Assembly (NCBI GenBank): GCA_037176705.1
Contig: CM073895.1
Span: 4,755,051 to 4,819,050 of the forward strand
Reading direction: 5' to 3'
Length of the DNA: 64,000 nucleotides
Source: Molossus alvarezi
Lineage: Eukaryota; Chordata; Mammalia; Chiroptera; Molossidae
The position numbers and the translations under genes were made by a program. Under the pieces are notes generated by a model. That model saw nothing but the letters and a program-made list of their open reading frames with translations. It was not told the origin of the DNA and did not search any database. Of the stretch, positions 56,421-64,000 are shown in pieces. Numbering within the stretch: position 1 is the stretch's first letter; each line of letters starts with the position of its first letter.

Positions 56421-56860
56421 CAGAAGAAGAAGTTATGCCACATACCTGAGTCTGAATAACCATAGTTCGTCAGTTGTTCTTTTGAGTAAAAATGGAGTTC
56501 CGTGGAAAAAGCGGCTAGTTTAGCTTGCAACAGAAATAGTCACACTGGTGCTTTTCTTAAAGACAACCATCATGCTTCCACTTGTTGCAGATTGCTTTAT
56601 TTTTGTCACACAGAACATTGAAAAGACATGTAATCAAAGATTGAGACAAAATCAATAATTTTTAGTGCCTCACTGAGGAATTCTTAAGCACAGCTGGTGT
56701 GTGTTCCAGTAAATGCACGGTGATGAAGACAACACAGCTACTAGCATAGTTTATTGTTGCTGCCTTAATTTGTGCCAAGGCTCCAACACTTTTACCCACC
56801 GTCACTTTTGCTCCAGCAGTGCAAATGTCGACGCAGAGAAAAAAGGAAAGTGACTTCTTA
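56420..56860 (-). pseudogene. hAT transposase catalytic-core remnant
   Basis: Translated in reverse, about 56610-56830 gives a decayed run containing VGKSVGALAQIKA, then SSCVVFITVH and ..LFNVLCDK, in the order of a hAT transposase core (GALA.IK / H / LFNVLC). Stops and frameshifts separate the pieces. The DNA-binding N-terminus should lie to the right, but only about 100 bp remain before the terminal repeat, so it is deleted. Confidence 0.7.
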
Positions 56861-56952
56861 GTAGTTTACAAAAATAGTTTTGAATTCATGGCCCCTTGAA
56901 AGGATCTTGGGGATACCTCAGGCGCCCACAAACCATACTTTGAGAACTGCTG

Positions 56953-57420
56953 CCCTACAGACTTTCTTTACTGTGTACAGAGACATGTACAAGAATGTTC
57001 TTTGTAGCATTGTTCACACTAATACAAATTTGGAAACAATTAAGTGGTCATTGGTAGTAGAATGGATAAATAAATTGTAGTATATTTGTGCAATGAGTAG
57101 TTGGTAGCAGTTAAAATGAACAGGCTAGAGCTATATGTATTTAATATGTATAAAGATCAAAAGAGCTAAGTGGAAAAAAAGTTGCAGAAATAGATGTATT
57201 GCATGGTACCATTTATATAAATGTAAAATTTAAAAAGTATATGTGGTTTCTGGATACTACATATGTAGCAAACAAAGTAAATAGGAAATAGTGGCTATCT
57301 CTTAGAGTGGGGGAGGGAGGGAGGCGAATGAGCTGGGAAAGTTAGCAGGAACTCGACTTACATCTGTAATTCCCACTTTTTGTTTCTGAGACAATTTGGC
57401 AGAAAAATAAGATTTGAAAA
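56953..57420 (+). mobile_element. Right part of the L1 split by the hAT
   Basis: ACAGAGACATGTACAAGAATG, TTCTTTGTAGCATTGTTCAC, AGAATGGATAAATAAATTGTAG, CTAGAGCTATATGTAT and ACCATTTATATAAATGTAAAA are the L1 ORF2 C-terminal end and 3' UTR in sense orientation, contiguous with 52480-52514 if the hAT is removed. Dead copy. Base composition is AT-rich like the L1 consensus, unlike the copy at 39983. Confidence 0.85.
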
Positions 57421-57506
57421 TCTGGTTGGTTGGCAGCTAGATTTTTATGACATTCTCTATAGTTTTGGGGGCATTTGAAATCCTTCAGAATTCTTATCCT
57501 CATCAA

Positions 57507-57590
57507 GAAATATGCATCAATGTTTCTCCCATCGATGTTTCTCTCTCTCTCCCTTCCTATCTCTTAAAAAAAACCAAGACGAAATATGCA
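57507..57590 (+). mobile_element. 64-bp 5'-truncated VES SINE
   Basis: The body is 57517-57580: ATGTTTCTCCCATCGATG, a TC-rich run, then CTTAAAAAAAACC. TSDs GAAATATGCA (57507-57516 and 57581-57590) are identical. Only the SINE tail was copied, as in truncated target-primed insertion. It lacks the terminal palindrome. 57421-57506 is unassigned. Confidence 0.85.
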
Positions 57591-57669
57591 AAAAGAGAAG
57601 CTGTGCCAACACATAACAGAGTTCCACTTTTGGGTGAAAAGGCCCGGTAAGTTCTAGTTGGTGAGCTCA

Positions 57670-57895
57670 GCATTGGCATTTACCAAGGAACTGTAGTCTG
57701 CCAGGGACTTCACTGCGCGAACATTTAGCTTTATGGTCACCTGCGAAGTGGGGATTCTTATCCTAACTCTGAAGCCTGGACGACGCGCATCCGAAATGCT
57801 TAACGTGCCCAAGCTCGCGCAGTTATCCAGTGAAGTCCTGAGTGGAACCCAGGTCTTTTGGGTTCGGGGTTCGGGGCCTGTGCTTTTTCTCACCA
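57670..57895 (-). mobile_element. MIR element
   Basis: GCATTTACCAAGGAACTG, CACCTGCGAAGTGGGGATTC, CTTAACGTGCCCAAGCTCGC and GTGGAACCCAGGTCTTTTGG follow reverse MIR, with CpG-rich changes. Confidence 0.75.
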
Positions 57896-58879
57896 CGCTC
57901 ATGTCTGAGATGACGGATTTTTCCTTTGCAGTGATTCTGTTCCTGTTTCTCCTCTAACTCTTGCTCCAAACCCAGTTTTTCTCTGTGTGTTATGTTTCTG
58001 CGCAGTGAGCCAGCCACATCGATCACATTGTGTTTGTTGCTACAGCAACAATGCAGCGGTGTTATTAGGTATTAGTACTGTTTTGTTGTGCTTCAGCTCG
58101 GCTGATGCCCTGAGATGTGCAGAGGGCGCTTCCCAGCGGCGCGGCATCTGGCCTTTGAAGCCGGGGCGTCAAGGCTGTGTGTCTGTGAGGCCAGATTCTG
58201 GCTGCTTAGGGGTAAGTTTCGGGCTGGTACTACAGCCTGCTGGAGGAAGATTTCTTAATCAGTTTGTAATGGGATCATTTATAATGTTTTAGGTAATAAA
58301 ACAAAAGAACCCTTTTAGGGTGTTGACGATAACATCCCACTGACACGTCGAGCGCTGTCTAAAGATTTATTTGAATGAATCGCGCAGCGGCTGGAGAGAG
58401 ACAGTATATGTACTCATGTAGTTCTTTCTGCTCGCACAGCTGTCTGATGGAGAAAAACGGCGGCAGAATGCTGGAGATTACATGAATGCACCTGGGGAGA
58501 CGAGGCAGGGGCTTATAGGGTTTAAAAATAGAAGCGTGAGGGTTTGGCAGGTATGTTTACCTGCCGACCTTGTTGCAGAACCCAGGGAGGGTCCATTCTG
58601 CAGAGAGGCAGTGGGATCCGCTCGGAGAGAATCCTGTGCTGAGTCCTTGCTCTAATTAACACGGGGTTCGTTTCTGGCCCAACAGATTTCTGCTGCTTTC
58701 TCTGTGTGTTGGATTCTGCGCATCTGTCTTCACAGTATCTGCAAATACAGACAGTGTTTTCCTTAAGTTTTAGATCAATTTAAAGACAACACAGCCGGGG
58801 GAAACTGTCGCACTCAAACACCTTTGGTGGGAATGCACATTGGTTTGGTCTTTTGGACCATCGTTTGTAAGCATGATGG
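57896..58879. other. Unassigned mixed-composition DNA; possible conserved noncoding part 58000-58520
   Basis: 58010-58080 has CATCGATCACATTGTGTTTG, GCTACAGCAACAATGC and TTATTAGGTATTAG; 58270-58520 is AT-richer with AAAGATTTATTTGAATGAATC. A GGGGTAAGTTTC at 58209 is donor-like, but no exon frame supports it. No repeat recognised. Confidence 0.3.
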
Positions 58880-59060
58880 AGACAGGCTGCCCCTTCCTGG
58901 CTGGAAGACCTTGGGCAAGTCACTGAGGCTCTCTGCGCCTCCCTTTCCTCAACTCTGAAATGAGGGACAGTGGATCGATCCCCTTTGGTTGGGCTGTCGT
59001 GAGGAATGTAAGAGGTGCTCCAGGCAACGTGCCTACAGCAGTCTGCAGGGAAACCTGCAG
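58880..59060 (+). mobile_element. MIR element
   Basis: CTGGAAGACCTTGGGCAAGT, CACTGAGGCTCTCTGCGCC, CCTCAACTCTGAAATGAGG and GGGCTGTCGTGAGGAATG match MIR in sense. 59061-59330 is unassigned. Confidence 0.85.
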
Positions 59061-59332
59061 TAGTTGTTAGCTGTTGTTGTTATTATGTATCAAAGCAAAG
59101 ATCTGTGTTCTCTTGGAGTCAACATTTACACATGTAGGCATTTATCCTCAGAAAAAGGGATCAGAGGCATTCAGAGACACATCTGCATGGACAGTCACTG
59201 CAGCCTGGTCACTGTACAGTGTCTCCTGTGTGTTCGTTGCTGAGGGCTTGGCTACCAACTGTAGTCACCTCTTTAGAAGGATCAAGAGCTTTGTATGTAT
59301 CGACGTGGAGAAAGATCAGTGCCTCATTATTA

Positions 59333-59583
59333 AATGAAAAAACTAGCCCTGGCTGGGTGGCTCAGTTGGTTGGAACATTGCCCATACACCAAAAGGTTGC
59401 AGGTTTGATTCTCAGTCGGGGCACATACCTAGGTTGTGGGTTCGATCCCTGGTCAGGGAGCGTATGGGAGGCAACCGATCGATATTTCTTTCTCACATTA
59501 ATGTTTCTCTCTCTCTTTAAAAAAAAAAAAAATCAATAAAAACGTATCCTCGGGTGAAGATTAAAAAAATTTTAATGAAAAAA
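59333..59583 (+). mobile_element. VES SINE with an A-tail before the palindrome
   Basis: The body is about 59343-59573, TSD AATGAAAAAA at both sides (59333-59342, 59574-59583). Head CCCTGGCTGGGTGGCTCAG, a second GGTTCGATCCCTGGTCAGG, TC block, then a TTTAAAAAAAAAAAAATC run followed by AATAAAAACGTATCCTCGGG and the rest of the palindrome. The A-rich run internal to the palindrome looks like an ancestral tail. A box (TGGCTCAGTTGG) is decayed. Confidence 0.93.
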
Positions 59584-59589
59584 TGAGTT

Positions 59590-59860
59590 CTTTTTTATGT
59601 CATTTCATTTTGAAAAATTTGAACATACAGCAAAGCTGAAAGAATTTTGCAGTGAAACCCATATGCCCACATGCTAGCTTCCACAATGAACATTTTATTC
59701 TGCCGGCTTTATCACGTATCCATCCCTCCATCCACCCATTCATCCCTCTTAATACTTTTATGCATTTCGGAGAAAGTTGCAGACGTCAGTACACTCCCCG
59801 AAATACTTCAGCATGCATGCACATCACTCATTAAAGTTCATGGCTTGTCTACAGTTCTTT
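59590..59860 (-). mobile_element. L1M 3' UTR-like fragment
   Basis: CATTTCATTTTGAAAAATTTG, CATATGCCCACATGCTAGC, ATGAACATTTTATTCTGCC, GAAAGTTGCAGACGTCAG and CCGAAATACTTCAGCATGC follow an L1M 3' UTR in order. Confidence 0.7.
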
Positions 59861-60389
59861 TGAAAAATTAGGCTCTATAACAACACAGACACTTTATGAA
59901 CCAATTTGTGTGAAAAACAAAGATGTTTCTGTATGCAGGTCTATCCAGATCGCGGCAAACCATTTTGGGTGGTGATCTGTTAGGCGCAGGGCTACTGAGC
60001 AATGTACTTTTACTTTAAAGGTATATAAAGCTTGAATCATGCCATTTAACATAGTTTTGGAACATGGCTTTATGGCTTTCCCTCCTCCTCCTCCACTGTC
60101 ATCATCAAACAGTTATAGAAAGCTTTGCTTCTGTTGTAAACCTCCAAAGTGCTCAGGCAACCTCTGCGTGTCATTCAGCAAAGGGGGAAAAAGGGAGCAC
60201 TCTCCTGAGACACCTGTTTTGTCTTGAAGTCTGGGGTCCTTTCTGATATCTCTGTGGGAGGACTCTGAAGGACAACGAATGGGACTTCTGTAAACATCCG
60301 CACAGTTCGGTCAGGACCTGACTTGAACGGAATCCTGAAAAACAAATGGAGATGTATGGAGAACGTGTTAGTAGGTGGGGTGATGTATC
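59861..60389. other. Unassigned AT-rich DNA
   Basis: No gene or clear repeat. A (CCT)4-like run lies at about 60080-60095. Confidence 0.35.
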
Positions 60390-61330
60390 TCAAGGGCGTT
60401 TTATTCTGTGAAACGCATGAAGCTAATTGGCAGGTGTCAACCTGGCTAATGGGACTTGATTTAAAGTCTGAAGCCAGAGTTCTAAGAGGCAGAAAGACGA
60501 AGCTCCTCGATTTGTTGCAATTAGGTATCCAAGCGCTTAAACTCACTTGATAATTTTCTCCTCATTTTTGTGGGCTGTGGAGTGTGGGAGGAAAAATGGG
60601 TAACCTGTAGGGGAGCGGGGGTGTGAGCACAGACCTATATATAATTTACTTTTCTGGAAAGATATATAGTCAAGTCATTTCAATTGCTTTTCTCCTGGGG
60701 GCGTGTATCCTATAGATTCTGCTTGGAGTTGGGTGGAGTCCATTAGAAGCGGCGAAAACATTTTTTTTTTTTTTATGGAGGAATTCAGGAACTTTGAGAG
60801 CTTTGCAGTGCATATTTTTAATATGTTAAGTGCTAGCAGGAGAGTTTGGACACCTCAGTCTTCCTTCAATAAATGGATTTTACAATTGCAAAGTGGAGGC
60901 TCACTCTTTTGGGGGTTGCAACTCACAATAGCTCCATCTTTCAAGTGAAATTTCAGACCCGGTGGGTTCCAAAATGCTAACTGAAATTTTTGGCTCCTAG
61001 CATTTTGGAATCGAGTTTCAGAAGCAGGCAGCATATATGTCATTGCAAAGCCATCGCGGCCGCGTTGTCTCTTGTTGATAGCATAATGCCAGGGCCACCG
61101 AGACGTTGTCGCGACGTGAATAATTTGTGTATTGTAAGTCGTCTAAACACGCCTGTGTGTGATGGCTGCAGTAGAATTGCCTCCATGTGGCTTTACAAGA
61201 CGGACTGTAATGGTCGCTTCACAGTCATTAGAGCCCAGTGTGTAAATAATTGGCATTTGAAAATCGTCTTCAATGTGCTTAGACAATGGATATGAATGCC
61301 TCTTCCAGATTCATTAGCTCCATCAAGAAT
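60390..61330. other. Candidate conserved noncoding region with 13-bp hairpin
   Basis: Non-repetitive AT-rich DNA rich in homeodomain- and TCF-like cores: GAAGCTAATTGGCAGG, GGCTAATGGGACTTG, TTGTTGCAATTAGGTATCC, GACGTGAATAATTTGTG and GTAAATAATTGGCATTTG. It contains a perfect inverted repeat at 60967-61010. A T-run lies at 60762-60773. Short frames have no domain. Regulatory function is inferred from composition and lack of TE traces; conservation was not measured. Confidence 0.4.
60967..61010. repeat. 13-bp perfect inverted repeat with 18-base loop
   Basis: Arms TTCCAAAATGCTA (60967-60979) and TAGCATTTTGGAA (60998-61010). The palindrome TGAAATTTCA lies just upstream (about 60946-60955). The stem is too short for a typical pre-miRNA. 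Confidence 0.9.
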
Positions 61331-61879
61331 TCACCGTTCACAGCTCCTGAAGGCGTCAGCCGGTGTCCTCCCCAGCCAGCCTTCAGCACGGTCTGTCTGT
61401 TTGCCGTCTCCCACGTGTACCTGTGAACAGGCATTGGGGTTTCTCGTTTTACCTTTAAAAGTGCAGGGTTGTGAACGTAACCAGGGAGAGTGCAGATTAA
61501 AATCGGACCCGGGACTTACTGCCTCTCCCTTTGATCCCTCCCCCGTGCTGTAGAAAGACGGACAGGTGGGCGCAGGGATGCGGAGGGCCCTTACGGGTTG
61601 CCCCGGTGTTTGGAGGGGCAGGGAGGTGGAAAGAAGCTGAACAATTATTCCTTAAAGGTTGCCCCTGAGCCAGCAGGAGCCATAGGCTCAGACGCTCTGT
61701 TCATTTTCCACTCGTGGCCCCGCCGGCCTGGGAGCAGGCTCTCTGGCCACAGGGCCGCCTGTCCACCCCCTTCCCTGCTGCTTCTGAGGGGTGGGGACGG
61801 TCGGCTGGACCTGTGACGGCGGCGTGTGCGTGTCCATCTGTTGTTTGAGAGGCCTCCGAAAACACACAACAGAACATAA
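61331..61879. other. Unassigned GC-rich stretch
   Basis: No gene or repeat recognised. Confidence 0.35.
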
Positions 61880-62120
61880 ATCAGAGCCAGAATCTTTGAA
61901 CATTTACAGTTTTAAATGAAATTCCTGTTGAGAGTCTCTTAAGCTAGATTTATATCTGATTTTGCATTGAACTGTGTCGTTATGCGGGGCCGAGAAACTC
62001 TTCCGAAATTAAGCATAATGTGAAAACATGCTGAAAAGACAGTTCTGTAGAAATGTGAAACATTATTATGTTATAGAATATTGGAGTGGAGAAATATGCA
62101 TCAGGGCACAATTACCACGG
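61880..62120. other. Candidate conserved noncoding element
   Basis: AT-rich, non-repetitive: CAGTTTTAAATGAAATTCC, AAGCTAGATTTATATCTG, CGAAATTAAGCATAATG and AACATTATTATGTTATAG. No TE signature. Function unknown. Confidence 0.35.
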
Positions 62121-63719
62121 ACATTTTTCTTCTAATGATCCTCGCACGCTCCTTGGCGGAAAGGTTTGCTGACGTCTCCCAGATAAAGGGATATCGAGAC
62201 GATACTGATCGTCTGCATCCATTTTGAGTTTCAGAGAAGACGGGGCCAGCGGGCCGGCCTGGTTTCGGACGCCGAGGCCTGGCCTGGCCGCACGGAGGCT
62301 TGCGGAGACTTTGGGGAGAAGCTGGCGTGTGTGCTGGGGGGTTAGGTTGAAGTAACACGTGGAAAGATTAGTTTCTGGATGCTGGAACCGGAAGCTTCCA
62401 GAAGCTACCGGATTGGGTGACACCGAGGAGGTTGGATCCTTCTCTGGGAGTTTTTAGGGTTTGAAAGCACCTGTCCAGGATAGTTTCGGGGGGTCTTGGG
62501 GGGAAGGTGATAGAGATGCTTATCTTAGGCTAAATGTTATTGTTTTCAGCTCGGGGTAGGGATATGTTCCGCATACCCCACAGAAGGCCCTGCTCAGCTT
62601 TGTTTCCCTTGGAAGACTCCCCACCTCCACCCCACTGGCCCACTCACCGGGCTTAGGGCTCAATGAGTATTTGTTACATACCCTGGGATGTTGTCCTTCC
62701 TTCCTTCCTCCCACCCTGAAGCCAGCAGCTCCTCACCCCTCACCTGGGCTACCCTGTGCCCTGGGCATGCGTGGGGTGTGGGCAGGAGCCCTCCCCCCGT
62801 CTTGCTCCTGGCAGACCTTTTTCTTTTGGAAGGGAAGGGAAATTCTGTTTCCCTGCCTCCTGGATTCAGTCCCCATGCTGGCTGCGGGCTAGAGGTCCCG
62901 GCAGCTGGGCCAGGCGGCTGGTGATGCTCAGATGTAAGCCTTGGAGACTCCCTCCCTCCCCCGAGCCCCTGGCAGGTCCCCTGGCAGGTCGAAGCTTTCC
63001 CCAAATCCTCCTTGAGCCTTTGCCCTCTAAGCCGGCACTGTGAGGCCACCAGCCGGGGGGGCGGGGGAGCAGAGCTGAGATGTCACCCAGGCTGGAGCTC
63101 AGAGGCCTCTCCCGTCCGCGCAGGGGGCACCATGTGAGAAGCCCTGTGCTGGGCCAGACTCGGGGTCAGGTGACAGCCAGCTCATCCCGTAAACGGGACG
63201 GGCGGCAGCTCCTGTCTCTGCTTCCTTTCCCTCTGCTCTTCTTAGAAGCTCTTAAAGCACCCCAAGGCATTTGTTACTTAGAGTTGCTTGAAATTAAGCA
63301 ATTTAATTCTAATTTGGGCCTGTAATGTCGGGCTCTTGACCACCAGAGGTCACTGTAATAAGGTAGAAAGCAGGTGTTTCAGAGTCTTGAGTTGGTAGTT
63401 GGCTCAAAAAAAAAAAAATACAAGAAAACCAAACAGGGACCCCCCCCATTTTCTGGTGGGTCTCAGGGTGCTGCTCTGGGTGTGGGCCTGCAGCCCCAGC
63501 TTCCTCCCAGGGCAAGAGCCCTCCAGCGGCAGTGGCCGGCAGGAGCGGGGCAGGTGGCCGCCTAGGGAACATTCGCCTCCCAGGCCCCGTGCAGGCCCCT
63601 CGCTCAGCGGGAGGGTCTCTCCTTTCTGCCTCGCCCAGCACCTCACACCTGAGCTGCACCCTCAGAACCCATCTGCTGCAGCAAACCTGGGGGTAGGCTC
63701 TCAGGAGCGTGTGCGAGCA
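62121..63719. other. Unassigned DNA, mostly GC-rich
   Basis: No TE or gene recognised. A short AT-rich island at 63270-63330 (AAATTAAGCAATTTAATTC) may be a further noncoding element. An A-run lies at 63407-63418. Confidence 0.35.
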
Positions 63720-63752
63720 TGTGTGCATGTGTGTGTGCATGCGCGTGTGAGG
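63720..63752. repeat. Imperfect (GT)n run
   Basis: TGTGTGCATGTGTGTGTGC-type alternating sequence, about 30 bp. Confidence 0.85.
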
Positions 63753-63872
63753 GGCCAGAGCTGGTACTGTCACCTAGAGGTGTTGGTATGAGAAAGGGAG
63801 GATGCCGATGTCAGGGCTCGAGAGCTCCGTGCGTGGCTCGCAGCTAGCGCTCGCAAAACGCCGGCCATAACA

Positions 63873-64000
63873 ATAATCTTTTTTTCTTTAACCCTCACCT
63901 GAGGATATTTTTCTATTTATCTTCAGATAGAGTGGGAGGAAGAGAGGGAGAGAAAGGGAGAGAGAGAGAAACATCGACGTGAGAGACACATCGACTGGTT
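63873..64000 (-). mobile_element. VES SINE, cut by the window end
   Basis: In reverse: T-run, palindrome CCCTCACCTGAGGATATT, TTATCTTCAGATAGAGTGGG, GA block, GAAACATCGACGTGAGAG, ACACATCGACTGGTT. The tRNA-like head lies beyond base 64000. Confidence 0.93.

Larger units (their letters stand above)
52507..56960 (-). mobile_element. hAT (Charlie-like) transposon split by a nested L1
   Basis: The element body is 52515-56952. Ends CAATGGTTCTAGTACTTTTGG (left) and, read in reverse, CAGCAGTTCTCAAAGTATGG (right) are hAT-type terminal repeats. The TSD is CCCTAGAG (52507-52514) and CCCTACAG (56953-56960), 7 of 8. The left arm (52515-53440) and right arm (56420-56952) carry matching non-coding ends and decayed transposase pieces on the minus strand. 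53441-56420 is a nested L1. Without the L1 the element is about 1.5 kb, an internally deleted non-autonomous derivative. Confidence 0.82.

Noticed and set aside
58195..58215. Splice donor GGGGTAAGT marking an exon end
   Set aside because: No frame, acceptor or homology supports an exon on either side; such words arise often by chance.
60967..61010. Pre-miRNA hairpin
   Set aside because: A 13-bp stem with no extended pairing outside it is too short for a normal miRNA precursor.

Overview
The window reads as nuclear DNA of a bat, probably from the Yangochiroptera. The main evidence is at least twelve copies of a tRNA-derived SINE of the VES type: an A/B-box head opening with the CCTGGCTGG word, a CATCGATGTG-type body, a GA/TC-rich stretch and an A-tail. 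Their mutual divergence is low and target-site duplications (TSDs) are often perfect. A roughly 230-bp hAT miniature transposon with an 8-bp TSD, and mammal-wide MIR, L2, MER5, MER20, MLT1-like and L1M copies, fit the same picture. Species cannot be read from the sequence.

I found no protein-coding gene, tRNA, rRNA or CRISPR array that I can support. The longest open frames (three of 567-591 codons on the minus strand near 13.5-15.3 kb, and others near 18.4-19.7 kb and 1.8-2.6 kb) lie in tandem repeats whose unit lacks stop codons, so they are artefacts. The frames at 38.3-40.3 kb are open because the DNA is GC-rich. The window is intergenic or intronic.

Layout. 0-5.6 kb: an L1 ORF2 remnant, a 20-bp minisatellite, a hAT MITE, an L1 3' piece, a SINE, L2 and an MLT1-like LTR. 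5.6-13.3 kb: mostly GC-rich unassigned DNA with L1M, MIR and SINE pieces. 13.4-15.3 kb: a composite TGGA-type satellite starting directly at an L2/MIR-like tail. 15.9-19.7 kb: an 82-bp tandem duplication, a SINE, and a 54-bp minisatellite holding a perfect 210-bp higher-order duplication. 19.7-23.8 kb: GC-rich DNA with two AT-rich candidate conserved noncoding blocks. 23.9-29.5 kb: an AT-rich L1 block with a nested opposite-strand L1, a SINE, a MER20 and an LTR-like insert. 29.9-51.2 kb: a long GC- and CpG-rich stretch with several SINEs, L1 fragments that have drifted to high GC, a 49-bp minisatellite and a 13-bp array of TGACGTGGCA-type sites. 51.3-57.6 kb: an AT-rich four-level nest, L1(+) split by a hAT, which is split by L1(-), which holds a SINE. 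57.6-64 kb: MIRs, one SINE, an L1M 3' piece and several AT-rich blocks that look like conserved noncoding elements, one with a perfect 13-bp hairpin; a SINE runs off the window end.

No undescribed system is evident. The observations most worth checking are the nested transposon stack, the apparent split of the SINEs into copies with and without a 3'-terminal palindrome, the TGACGTGGCA cluster, a palindrome inside the first L1 that looks like a template-switch event, and the candidate noncoding elements near 22-23 kb, 49 kb and 60-62 kb. Family names come from recalled consensus sequences and were not checked with a repeat-masking run.
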